A stretch of DNA of 54,794 bases from Planosporangium thailandense (lineage in GTDB: Bacteria > Actinomycetota > Actinomycetes > Mycobacteriales > Micromonosporaceae), in contig NZ_JAATVY010000036.1 in NCBI RefSeq assembly GCF_011947195.1, positions 1 to 54,794 of the forward strand. The letters run 5' to 3'. Below are positions 35,704-43,246 of the stretch, in pieces. Numbering within the stretch: position 1 is the stretch's first letter; the number at the start of each line of letters is the position of its first letter. A model generated the notes under the pieces. It was not told the DNA's origin, did not search any database, and was given only the letters and a program-made list of their open reading frames with translations. Both the position numbers and the translations under genes were made by a program.

Positions 35704-36033
35704 CTACCGGTCCGCGACCATCGGGGTGTCCACGCCGATACGGCCGGTCTTGTGCGAGCCTCCGGGCGCGCTGATCGGCGCGTCGCGGCCCGGCAGCACC
35801 TCGATGAAGAAGCGGCGGTTGTCCTCGACGAAGTCGACGTGCTCCGGGGCGACCCGCCGGTCCTGGCTGATCGCCTCGACGGGGCAGACGGGCTCGCAGG
35901 CACCGCAGTCGATGCACTCCTTGGGGTTGATGTAGAGCTTGCGCTCCCCCTCGTAGATGCAGTCGACCGGGCACTCCTCCACGCACGACTTGTCCATGAC
36001 GTCGATGCATGGTTCGGCGATGACGTACGGCAT
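35704..36033 (-). CDS. 7Fe ferredoxin (FdxA type)
   Basis: 109 residues from ATG 36033 with GGGAGA upstream. The Cys pattern CIDVMDKSCVEECPVDC then CIDCGACEPVCP matches seven-iron [3Fe-4S][4Fe-4S] ferredoxins. It is next to a ferredoxin-NADP reductase and inside the benzoyl-CoA operon, so it probably carries electrons to the BoxB diiron epoxidase. The ~45-residue C-terminal extension after the cluster domain is typical of actinobacterial FdxA. Confidence 0.9.
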   Translation of the reverse strand: MPYVIAEPCIDVMDKSCVEECPVDCIYEGERKLYINPKECIDCGACEPVCPVEAISQDRRVAPEHVDFVEDNRRFFIEVLPGRDAPISAPGGSHKTGRIGVDTPMVADR

Positions 36034-36064
36034 ATGTGGATCTCCCTGATGGACGATGTGTGAC

Positions 36065-37087
36065 CTAGGCCGGGACGGGCAGCGGGGCCGACGCCGGGCT
36101 GTCGGTCGAGTGGCCTGGGAACAGCTGGGCATCGGGGTCGAGGTGCACCGCGGCGTTGTTGACGGCGGTGGCCACCTCACCGAAGCCGACCGCGATCAGG
36201 CGGACCTTGCCGTCGTAGTCGGCGATGTCGCCGGCGGCGAAGATGCCGGGCACGTTGGTGCGCATCGCGGAGTCGACGACGAGGTGGCGGTTGTCGTGCA
36301 GGTCGAGGCCCCATTCACGCAGCGGTCCGAGGTTGGCGGTGAAGCCGAGGGCCGCGACGAGCCTGTCGCACGGCAGTATGCGCGGGCTCTCCTCGCCGGT
36401 CACGCTGATCTCTACCCGTTCGAGCCGGCCGTCGCCATGGGCCGCGGTGACCTGGGCGTTGGTAATTATGTCCACAGAGGATGCCTTGAGTTGCTCGACC
36501 GAGCCGTGGTGGGCCCGGAACGCGGCGCGACGGTGCACCAGCGTGACGCTTTTGGCGATCGGCTCGAGCATGAGGGCCCAGTCCACCGCGCTGTCGCCCC
36601 CGCCAACGATCACCACGTTCTTGGCGACGTAGTCGGCGCTGTCCGGTACGAAGTACTCCAGGCCCCGGCCGAGGAACTCCTCACCGGCCGGCAGCGGGCG
36701 CGGTGTGAAGGTGCCGATGCCTCCGGTGACCACGATCGCCCCGGCGGTGATCTCGGTGCCGGCGCTGGTCTTGACCTTGAGCAGGTCAGGCCGCCCGTCC
36801 CGGGGCACGCGGTCGAGCTGCTGTGCCTCCTGGCCCAGCAGGTACACGGGGTCGTACGGCGCGGCCTGCTCCACGAGGTTGATGATGAGCCGCCGTCCGG
36901 AGACCGCGGGGAACCCGGCGATGTCGAAGATCTGCTTCTCCGGGTACATCGCGCTGACCTGGCCACCGACCTGGCTCAGCGAGTCGACGACCGCTGTCCT
37001 GAGGCCCCGGACGCCGGCGTAGTAGGCACCGAAGAGGCCGACCGGCCCGGCTCCGACGATGAGCACGTCGACGTCGAGGGAACTCAT
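36065..37087 (-). CDS. Thioredoxin reductase-like ferredoxin-NADP+ reductase
   Basis: 340 residues. FAD motif LIVGAGPVGLFGAYYAGVRG is at residues 9-28, NADPH motif VVIVGGGDSAVDWAL near 158, and the C-terminal FAD motif GIFAAGDIADYDGKVRLIAVGFGE near 290. The redox CxxC of true thioredoxin reductases is missing, which fits TrxR-type ferredoxin/flavodoxin reductases. Its ATG overlaps the stop of benzoate-CoA ligase (ATGA), and the ferredoxin gene follows 31 bases downstream. Together they likely replace the fused BoxA reductase that normally feeds BoxB. Confidence 0.9.
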   Translation of the reverse strand: MSSLDVDVLIVGAGPVGLFGAYYAGVRGLRTAVVDSLSQVGGQVSAMYPEKQIFDIAGFPAVSGRRLIINLVEQAAPYDPVYLLGQEAQQLDRVPRDGRPDLLKVKTSAGTEITAGAIVVTGGIGTFTPRPLPAGEEFLGRGLEYFVPDSADYVAKNVVIVGGGDSAVDWALMLEPIAKSVTLVHRRAAFRAHHGSVEQLKASSVDIITNAQVTAAHGDGRLERVEISVTGEESPRILPCDRLVAALGFTANLGPLREWGLDLHDNRHLVVDSAMRTNVPGIFAAGDIADYDGKVRLIAVGFGEVATAVNNAAVHLDPDAQLFPGHSTDSPASAPLPVPA

Positions 37088-38685
37088 CCGCCCGCTCCTT
37101 GCACGACGGTGGACTGCTGATCTGTCGCGAGGTCCGTCACGAGTTCGCGGACCCGGAAGCGCTGGAGCTTGCCGGTGGCGGTCTTGGGCAGCACGTCGAC
37201 GAAAACGACCTGCCTGGGCCGCTTGAACGCGGCAAGCCCGTCGCGGCACCACTGGACGAGTTCCTCGGCGGTGACCTCACCGCGGGCGACGACACACGCG
37301 ACCGGTTTGTCGAGACCGTAGGCGTCCGTGACGCCAACGACGGCCACCTCGGCGACCGCTGGGTGTTCCAGCAGGCGGCTTTCGACCTCGGCCGGCGACA
37401 CCCAGATGCCGCCCGCCTTGAGCAGGTCGTTGCTGCGGCCCATGCACGTGTAGAAGCCGTCCGGCGAGCGCACGTAGGTGTCGCCGGTGTTGAGCCACTC
37501 CCCCGCAAACACGGTGCGGCTGGCGCCGGCCCGGCGCCAGTAGCCGAGGGCGATCGATTCTCCACGCACGTACAGCGCGCCGGGCTCGCCGTCGGCCACG
37601 CGCGCGCCCGTACCGTCGCGAAGCTCGATGTCGTAACCGGGAACCGGGCGGCCGGTGGTGCCGGGGCGGACCTCGCCGGGTCGGTTGGACACGAAGATGT
37701 GCAGCGCCTCGGTGGAGCCGATGCCGTCGATGATCTCGACGCCGAAGCGCCGGGTGAAGTTCTGCTGCAGCGGCGTGGGCAGCGGCTCCCCGGCAGAGGT
37801 GCCCAGCCGTACGGAAACGAAGGTGTCGTCGGGCAGGTCGCTGCCGAGCAACGCCGCGTAGAAGGTGGGGACGCCGAAGAACAGGGTCGGCTTGTCGGCG
37901 GCCATCCGCTCCGCGGTCACGGCGGGCGTCGGTCGGCGCGGCTCGAGCACTGTCGAGGCTCCCACGGACAGCGGGAAGAACATCGAGTTGCCGATGCCGT
38001 AGGCGAAGAAGAGCTTGGCGATGGAGAAGCAGACGTCATCCGGCCGGATGCCCAGGACCTGCCGGCCGTAGGTTTCGCAGACGTATCGGATGTTGGCGTG
38101 GCGGTGCATGGCCCCCTTCGGCGATCCGGTGGTGCCGGAGGTGTAGAGCCACAGTGCCCAGACGTCTTCTCCGGTGACGGCGGGCTCGCGCCATTGCTGC
38201 GGTTCCCGCTTACCCGCCGCTACCAGCTCGGCCCAGGTCCAGGACGTGACGCCGGCGGGAGCCGCGAGCACCGTGTCGCCGTCGCACACCAGGTGCCGCA
38301 GTTCAGGCGCAGCGGCGACCGCCTGCTGGACCTGCGGCGCGTACTCGGTGCTCGCCACCACCACCGCGGCACCGGAGTCGGCGATGATCTGGCCGAGCTC
38401 GTTGGCTCCCAGCATCGTGGACACGGGCACGGCCACGAACCCGCCGCAGAAGGCGGCGAGGATGCCAGCGAAGAGGGGAATGTCGTCGTTGGCGACGAAC
38501 AGGACGCGGTCGTCGCGGCGCAGACCCAGAGCGCGCAGGGCTGCGGTGACGGTCCCGACGAGGTCCTCCAGCTCCGCATAGGTGAGCGTGACCGCACCCC
38601 TGCGGACCGCCACCCGGTCACCGCGGCCGTCACACACGTGGCGGTGGACGAGCCAGGCACCGGCGTTGAACTCTGTATCCCTCAT
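37084..38685 (-). CDS. Benzoate-CoA ligase family protein
   Basis: 533 residues; GAGGAG precedes ATG 38685. ANL ligase motifs: WLYTSGTTGSPKGAMHRH near residue 180, GIGSTEALHIFVSN (typical of benzoate/aryl-CoA ligases), the hinge NTGDTYVRSPDGFYTCMGRS, and the catalytic lysine in PKTATGKLQRF. It activates benzoate to benzoyl-CoA at the cost of ATP, the entry step of the box pathway. It overlaps the small ORF upstream and the reductase downstream (both ATGA), so translation is coupled through this stretch. Confidence 0.9.
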   Translation of the reverse strand: MRDTEFNAGAWLVHRHVCDGRGDRVAVRRGAVTLTYAELEDLVGTVTAALRALGLRRDDRVLFVANDDIPLFAGILAAFCGGFVAVPVSTMLGANELGQIIADSGAAVVVASTEYAPQVQQAVAAAPELRHLVCDGDTVLAAPAGVTSWTWAELVAAGKREPQQWREPAVTGEDVWALWLYTSGTTGSPKGAMHRHANIRYVCETYGRQVLGIRPDDVCFSIAKLFFAYGIGNSMFFPLSVGASTVLEPRRPTPAVTAERMAADKPTLFFGVPTFYAALLGSDLPDDTFVSVRLGTSAGEPLPTPLQQNFTRRFGVEIIDGIGSTEALHIFVSNRPGEVRPGTTGRPVPGYDIELRDGTGARVADGEPGALYVRGESIALGYWRRAGASRTVFAGEWLNTGDTYVRSPDGFYTCMGRSNDLLKAGGIWVSPAEVESRLLEHPAVAEVAVVGVTDAYGLDKPVACVVARGEVTAEELVQWCRDGLAAFKRPRQVVFVDVLPKTATGKLQRFRVRELVTDLATDQQSTVVQGAGG

Positions 38686-38783
38686 GGCAGCTCCTCGCCT
38701 AACGGCTCGTCGCCCGCATCCGCGAACGCGCCGTGCTCGTGGATGCGCGCGAACGTGCGGTGCTCGTCGATTCGCTCACTCAT
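38682..38783 (-). CDS. 33-residue small ORF between boxC and benzoate-CoA ligase
   Basis: ATG at 38783 lies 2 bases after the boxC TGA (TGACCATGA), and its own TGA overlaps the ligase ATG. The acidic product contains a tandem 9-residue repeat (RIDEHRTFA, RIHEHGAFA). Codon 28 is TTA (38700-38702), a very rare Leu codon in such genomes that depends on the bldA-type tRNA. Its last codons (GAGGAG) form the ligase ribosome binding site. No Shine-Dalgarno sequence precedes it, so reinitiation after boxC is likely. It may be a true microprotein or a translational-coupling leader. Confidence 0.5.
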   Translation of the reverse strand: MSERIDEHRTFARIHEHGAFADAGDEPLGEELP

Positions 38784-38785
38784 GG

Positions 38786-40513
38786 TCAGACCCGCTTGAG
38801 GTCGTAGTCGCCCTTGCGGCCGCTGCCGTAGCGGCGCAGGGCGCCGTCAGGACCGGACGCGTTCGGGCGGATGAAGATCCAGTTCTGCCAGGCGGTGAGG
38901 CGCCCGAAGATCTTTGTCTCCAGCGTCTCCGGGCCGACGAAGCGGTGGTTGGCCTCCATGCCGGTCAGCGCGTCCGGGGACAGCGAGGCGCGCTCCTCCA
39001 GCACGATGCGCAGCTCGTCTTCGAAGTCGATGTCGTCGAGGGCCATGGTGACCAGGCCGAGCTCGACCGCTGCGGCGGCGTCGAGCGACTCGCCGATCCT
39101 GGCGCGGACTGCGGCGAGTCCGCTCTCGTCACCCCAGAAGCGCGACTGCAGCCGGGACAGGCCGTTGCCCATCGGGAGGTCGCCGTCGTTCGACTCGCTC
39201 AGCCGGATGGTGGCCGGATCGGCGTCGGAGTCGCGGTCGGTGTAGACGCCCTCCAGCATGTACTGCCGGTCGGCGGCCAGCGCCAGCTCGAGCAGCAGGC
39301 CGACGAACGCCGTGCCCGGGTCGATGACGGCGATGAGGCTGCGGCTGGTCACGTCGAGGCGCTTGAGGGTGCGCTTGTAGTAGTGCCGCACCTCGTTGAC
39401 GAACCAGTCGTCCGCCAGCTCCCGCAGCTGGGCGTCGTAGGCCATCACCCGCTCGGCGTCGCCGACCGCGCGCAGCACCCAGATTCCGAGCTCCAGTTCG
39501 TTGGTGCGCAGGTGCAGGATGAGGTCGTCCAGCGCGCGGGTCACGGCGAGCGGCCAGTAGTCCACGCCCTGGGCGAGCACCGCTGCGGCGTCGGCCGGCG
39601 GGGCCCCGTTCGGACCTTCGACGGTGATCTCGACGCGGTGGGTCGAACGATCCACCGTCGCCGAAACGTAGGGGTAGGTGATGGTGTCACCGGAGTCCCT
39701 GCGGTCCAGCGGCGTCAGCGTCACCCCGGTGGCCCCGGAGGGGCGCTTCGACGACGTCGCCGCCTCCCGGGCGCGGCGGGCGATCTCGGCGTCGAAGGCG
39801 TTGCGCGGCACGGTCGCGTCCACCAGACCCCACTCGACGGCCGTGCTGCCCCGGTAGCCCTCGGCCTTGGTGGCGAACAGGTCCGCACGGTCCTTGCGGA
39901 CGTGGCGCTTGTCCACGACGCGGGTCAATCCACCGGTACCGGGGAGCACGCCGAGCAGCGGCACCTCGGGCAGGGACACTGCCGAGGAACCGTCGTCGAC
40001 GAGGACGATCTGGTCGCAGGCGAGCGCCAGCTCGTACCCGCCGCCGGCAGCGGTGCCGTTGAGCGCGGCGATCCAGGTCTGGCCGGAGTTCTCGGTGGCG
40101 TCCTCGATGCCGTTGCGGGTCTCGTTGGTGAACTTGCAGAAGTTCACCTTCCAGGCATGGGAGGACTGGGCCAGCATCCTGATGTTGGCGCCGGCGCAGA
40201 ACATCCGGTCCAGGCCGCCCGTCATCACGACCGCCTTGACCTCCGGGTGCTCGAACCGCAGCCGCTGGACAATGTCGTACAGCTCGATGTCGACCCCGAG
40301 GTCGTAGGAGTTCATCTTGAGCTCGTAGCCGGGGACCAGTCCACCCTGCTCGTCGACGCGCAGTGTGACGGTGGCGACCTCTCCGTCCACCTTGAGCTTC
40401 CAGTGGCGGTAGCGATCTGGCGAGGTCACGAAGTGAACCGCTGGAGGCCTCACCGGTGACGCCTCCGCACTCGCCGCGCTCCGCAAAGTTTCAGGACTCT
40501 CGGTGACAGTCAA
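38786..40513 (-). CDS. boxC: 2,3-epoxybenzoyl-CoA dihydrolase (ring-opening lyase) BoxC
   Basis: 575 residues, a duplicated crotonase-fold protein of the expected size. The first crotonase half has GLDRMFCAGANIRMLAQSS and ALNGTAAGGGYELALACDQI; the second half includes VIDPGTAFVGLLLELALAAD. BoxC hydrolytically opens 2,3-epoxybenzoyl-CoA to 3,4-dehydroadipyl-CoA semialdehyde and formate. It is the first gene of an eight-gene minus-strand operon and is divergent from paaX. A promoter candidate is marked at 40558-40587. Confidence 0.93.
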   Translation of the reverse strand: MTVTESPETLRSAASAEASPVRPPAVHFVTSPDRYRHWKLKVDGEVATVTLRVDEQGGLVPGYELKMNSYDLGVDIELYDIVQRLRFEHPEVKAVVMTGGLDRMFCAGANIRMLAQSSHAWKVNFCKFTNETRNGIEDATENSGQTWIAALNGTAAGGGYELALACDQIVLVDDGSSAVSLPEVPLLGVLPGTGGLTRVVDKRHVRKDRADLFATKAEGYRGSTAVEWGLVDATVPRNAFDAEIARRAREAATSSKRPSGATGVTLTPLDRRDSGDTITYPYVSATVDRSTHRVEITVEGPNGAPPADAAAVLAQGVDYWPLAVTRALDDLILHLRTNELELGIWVLRAVGDAERVMAYDAQLRELADDWFVNEVRHYYKRTLKRLDVTSRSLIAVIDPGTAFVGLLLELALAADRQYMLEGVYTDRDSDADPATIRLSESNDGDLPMGNGLSRLQSRFWGDESGLAAVRARIGESLDAAAAVELGLVTMALDDIDFEDELRIVLEERASLSPDALTGMEANHRFVGPETLETKIFGRLTAWQNWIFIRPNASGPDGALRRYGSGRKGDYDLKRV

Positions 40514-40557
40514 TGTGCACTCCGTGGGCGATGGATCGATTGAGGGTTCCGCCCTTC

Positions 40558-40587
40558 ATATTCGACGTATCCTCAGTGATGCGTCAA
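40558..40587 (-). promoter_or_regulatory. Candidate boxC promoter
   Basis: On the minus strand TTGACG (40582-40587) and GAATAT (40558-40563) are separated by 18 bases, giving a plausible sigma-70-type promoter about 40 bases before the boxC start. The -35 is embedded in the recurring 17-bp motif at 40581-40597, so a bound regulator would block it. Confidence 0.5.
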
Positions 40588-40597
40588 GACTTTGTAG
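40581..40597 (+). promoter_or_regulatory. Recurring 17-bp box motif, copy 1 (boxC/paaX intergenic)
   Basis: GCGTCAAGACTTTGTAG. The same GCGTCAA-N4-TTGTAG pattern occurs on the minus strand before boxB (43208-43224), and a weaker version lies before the SDR (46616-46632). Likely operator of PaaX, whose gene starts 115 bases away. Inference. Confidence 0.5.
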
Positions 40598-40711
40598 TAT
40601 GTATGGGTGGCCCACTTTTCATGCGGAACCGGTCCGCACCCTTTACCGACAGGTGCGACCTAACCTGGAAGAATGCGCGTCACGAAAATGTCGAACGACA
40701 GGAGAGCAGAC

Positions 40712-41593
40712 GTGGCCTCGCGCCCACCGCGCACGGCGACCGGCCGGGCCGCCGAGACGACAGAACGCCAACGCGAGAAGGTGTCTGCCAGCGCACGCTC
40801 GATCCTGCTGACGATCCTCGGCGAGTTCGTGCTTCCGCGTGGGGGCGAGGTCTGGACGGGCACGCTGGTCGACGCGCTCGGCGCCCTGGATATCGAGGAG
40901 AAGTCCGCGCGGCAGGCCCTTGCCCGCACCGCCGCCGAGGGCCTGCTCACCTCGACTCGGCACGGCCGGAAGGTGCGCTGGAACCTGACACCCGCCGGTG
41001 ACCGGCTACTGCGGGAAGGCACCGACCGCATCTACGGCTTCATGCGCGGGCCGCACGCGTGGGACGGCCGCTGGCTCGTCCTCACCGTCGGCGTACCGGA
41101 GACCCAGCGCCAGCTCCGCCACCGCCTGCGCACCCGACTGACCTGGCTCGGTCTGGGCTCGCCCGCCCCCAGTCTGTGGGTGGTGCCCGACGCGTCGAAG
41201 GAGGCCGCGGTCCGTGACATCATCCGCGAACTGGATCTTTCCGACCGTGCGTACGCCTGGACGGGCCCGTCCGCCGGAATCGGCGACGCCGCCAAGCTCA
41301 TCACGGACGCCTGGGATCTCGACGATGTGGAGAAGCGGTATCTGAGCTTCATCGAACGCTTCGAGGGGCTGACGGTGTCGTCGGGCCGGGAGGCGTTCGT
41401 CAACCAGGTACTACTCATCCAGGAGTGGCGACGCTTCCCGTTCCTCGACCCTGACCTCCCCGCCGAACTGCTCGACCACGACTGGCCGGGGCCGCGGGCG
41501 GCGGCCGCCTTCCACAACCTGCACGACCGGTGGCACCGGCGCGCCCAGGACGAGTGGAACCGCATGGACGACAGCGCGGCCGCCCGGAACTGA
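40712..41593 (+). CDS. paaX: PaaX-family transcriptional regulator
   Basis: 293 residues from GTG 40712, chosen because AGGAGA is 6-11 bases upstream; an ATG 13 codons earlier is possible. The N-terminal winged helix (SARSILLTILGEFVLP, then EKSARQALARTAAEGLL) and the central PaaX block (RWLVLTVGVPETQRQLRHRL, then LWVVPDASKEAAV) are clear, with the C-terminal domain continuing through FVNQVLLIQEWRRFPFLDPDLP. PaaX represses phenylacetate genes and is released by phenylacetyl-CoA; here it sits between boxC and boxB, so benzoyl-CoA or a later thioester is a reasonable inducer. Confidence 0.92.
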   Translation: MASRPPRTATGRAAETTERQREKVSASARSILLTILGEFVLPRGGEVWTGTLVDALGALDIEEKSARQALARTAAEGLLTSTRHGRKVRWNLTPAGDRLLREGTDRIYGFMRGPHAWDGRWLVLTVGVPETQRQLRHRLRTRLTWLGLGSPAPSLWVVPDASKEAAVRDIIRELDLSDRAYAWTGPSAGIGDAAKLITDAWDLDDVEKRYLSFIERFEGLTVSSGREAFVNQVLLIQEWRRFPFLDPDLPAELLDHDWPGPRAAAAFHNLHDRWHRRAQDEWNRMDDSAAARN

Positions 41594-41694
41594 CCCGTCG
41601 CGGGCGGCATAGCCGGCGAACACGCCCGCCGCGGGCGAACCGACCGCCCCCCGGCGCCACCATCGGCACAGGGGGGCGAGACACAGCGGCAGGG

Positions 41695-43173
41695 TCAGAC
41701 GAGCCCTTCCTCGGCCAGGTGGACGTAGTCGAACTCGACCGGCTGGTCGTTGATGCCGGTCTGCGGCGGGGCGATCCAACCGGCGAACTTGCCGTACTCG
41801 TACTCGGGGACCATGAGAGCCGCCACGTTCTCGCGATCCTGCGGTGTGGGCAGCCACTCGCCGACCCGGGCCTGCCAGGTGGCCTCGTCGACGACCTCGC
41901 CCTGCGGGGTGACCCGGTGCCCGGCGTAGCCGCCGACCTTGCGGTTGAAGCCCTCGTGCGGCAGGTACAGCCGCTCGTCGAGGCCCGCGTCCTCGAGCGC
42001 CTGGTTCCAGCGGCGGACGCCGTTGGCGCAGTCGGCGACGTACTCGTCGCGCAGGTCGAGGTTGAGCGCGCTCAGCATCGGCACGGTCTTGGTCCTGATC
42101 TGGCCGTCTTCGACGTAGCGCATATCGCGGGTGGCGTCGAGCAGCACGTGGTCGTCCTTGCGCCGGGTCTCCATCCAGCGGCCCTTGAGCCCGGAGGTGT
42201 AGTAGTTGCCGGCGTTGGTCGACTGCTCGGACCCGAACAGGTCCATCGAAACTGAGAACTGGAAGTTGAGGTACTTCTGGATCACGTCCAGCGGAATGCC
42301 GCCGTGCGGGAAGATGTCGGCGGTGCCGTGCATCTTCATGAGCTCGGCGGTGCGCTCCACGGTCCGCTGCACGCCGGTGGTGCCCACGAACATGTGGTGG
42401 GCCTCCTCCTTGAGCATGAACTCGCAGGTGCGCGCCAGCGGGTCGAAGGCCGACTCCTTGAGCGTGCCGAGCTGGTACTTGCCGTCGCGGTCGGTGAAGT
42501 ACGTGAACATGAAGAACTGCAGCCAGTCGGTGGTCTCCTCGTTGAACGCGCCGAGGATGCGCGGCGCGTCGAGGTCGCCGGAGTTGCGCTTGAGCAGCTG
42601 CTCGGCCTCCTCGCGGCCCTCCCGGCCGAAGTAGGCGTGCAGCAGGTAGACCATCGCCCACAGGTGGCGCCCCTCCTCCACGTTGACCTGGAAGAGGTTG
42701 CGCAGGTCGTAGATGCTCGGCGCGGTACGGCCGAGGATGCGCTGCTGCTCGACCGAGGCGGGCTCGGTGTCGCCCTGCACGACGATCAGCCGCATCAGGT
42801 CGGCCCGGTGCTCGCCCGGGACCTCCTGCCAGGCCGGCTCGCCCTTGTGCTTGCCGAAGTTGACCTTGCGGTCGGGGTCGCGCTCGGCGAGGAAGATGCC
42901 CCAGCGGTACTCGTCCATGGGTACGTGGTCGAAGTGTGCCCAGCCGTCCCGGCCGACGGCGATGGCCGTGCGCAGGTAGACGTCCTTGGTCGGCAGGGCC
43001 GGCCCGAGCTGCTTCCACCAGTCGAGGAACTTCGGCTGCCACCCTTCGAGCGCGCGCTGCAGGCGCCGGTCGCCGGCGAGGTCGACGTTGTTGGGGATGC
43101 GCTCGCTGTAGTCCACCCGGCTGAGCGGCCCGGTAGGGGTGGGAGCGGCGCCGGTACGAGAGTCGATGCTCAT
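41695..43173 (-). CDS. boxB: Benzoyl-CoA 2,3-epoxidase, oxygenase subunit BoxB
   Basis: 492 residues from ATG 43173, which has AGGAGAG upstream. BoxB is a diiron enzyme that epoxidises the ring of benzoyl-CoA with O2 and reduced ferredoxin-type electrons. Diiron ligand motifs are visible: EEGRHLWAMVYLL, then FNEETTDWLQFF and LKEEAHHMFVGTTG. The C-terminal part (NQALEDAGLDERLYLPHEGF, then KFAGWIAPP) is diagnostic of BoxB. It converges with paaX and has its own promoter region (43174-43246) containing the recurring motif. Confidence 0.94.
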   Translation of the reverse strand: MSIDSRTGAAPTPTGPLSRVDYSERIPNNVDLAGDRRLQRALEGWQPKFLDWWKQLGPALPTKDVYLRTAIAVGRDGWAHFDHVPMDEYRWGIFLAERDPDRKVNFGKHKGEPAWQEVPGEHRADLMRLIVVQGDTEPASVEQQRILGRTAPSIYDLRNLFQVNVEEGRHLWAMVYLLHAYFGREGREEAEQLLKRNSGDLDAPRILGAFNEETTDWLQFFMFTYFTDRDGKYQLGTLKESAFDPLARTCEFMLKEEAHHMFVGTTGVQRTVERTAELMKMHGTADIFPHGGIPLDVIQKYLNFQFSVSMDLFGSEQSTNAGNYYTSGLKGRWMETRRKDDHVLLDATRDMRYVEDGQIRTKTVPMLSALNLDLRDEYVADCANGVRRWNQALEDAGLDERLYLPHEGFNRKVGGYAGHRVTPQGEVVDEATWQARVGEWLPTPQDRENVAALMVPEYEYGKFAGWIAPPQTGINDQPVEFDYVHLAEEGLV

Positions 43174-43207
43174 CGTTGCTCTCCTGTCTCTGGAGGTACG
43201 AAAAGTT

Positions 43208-43224
43208 CTACAATAAATTGACGC
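43208..43224 (-). promoter_or_regulatory. Recurring 17-bp box motif, copy 2 (before boxB)
   Basis: On the minus strand GCGTCAATTTATTGTAG, identical to copy 1 in the GCGTCAA and TTGTAG blocks. It overlaps a plausible boxB promoter (TTGGTG-N17-TGTAGA on the minus strand) about 35-50 bases before the boxB start. Confidence 0.5.
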
Positions 43225-43246
43225 TGGTACACCAATGGGTCGGATA

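Noticed and set aside
37099..40459. Two long plus-strand frames (566 and 625 residues)
   Set aside because: Antisense to benzoate-CoA ligase and boxC, which have clear families; the plus frames show none.
41411..43042. 543-residue minus-strand frame
   Set aside because: Out-of-frame shadow of boxB rich in Arg/Ala/Gly; boxB itself is unambiguous.
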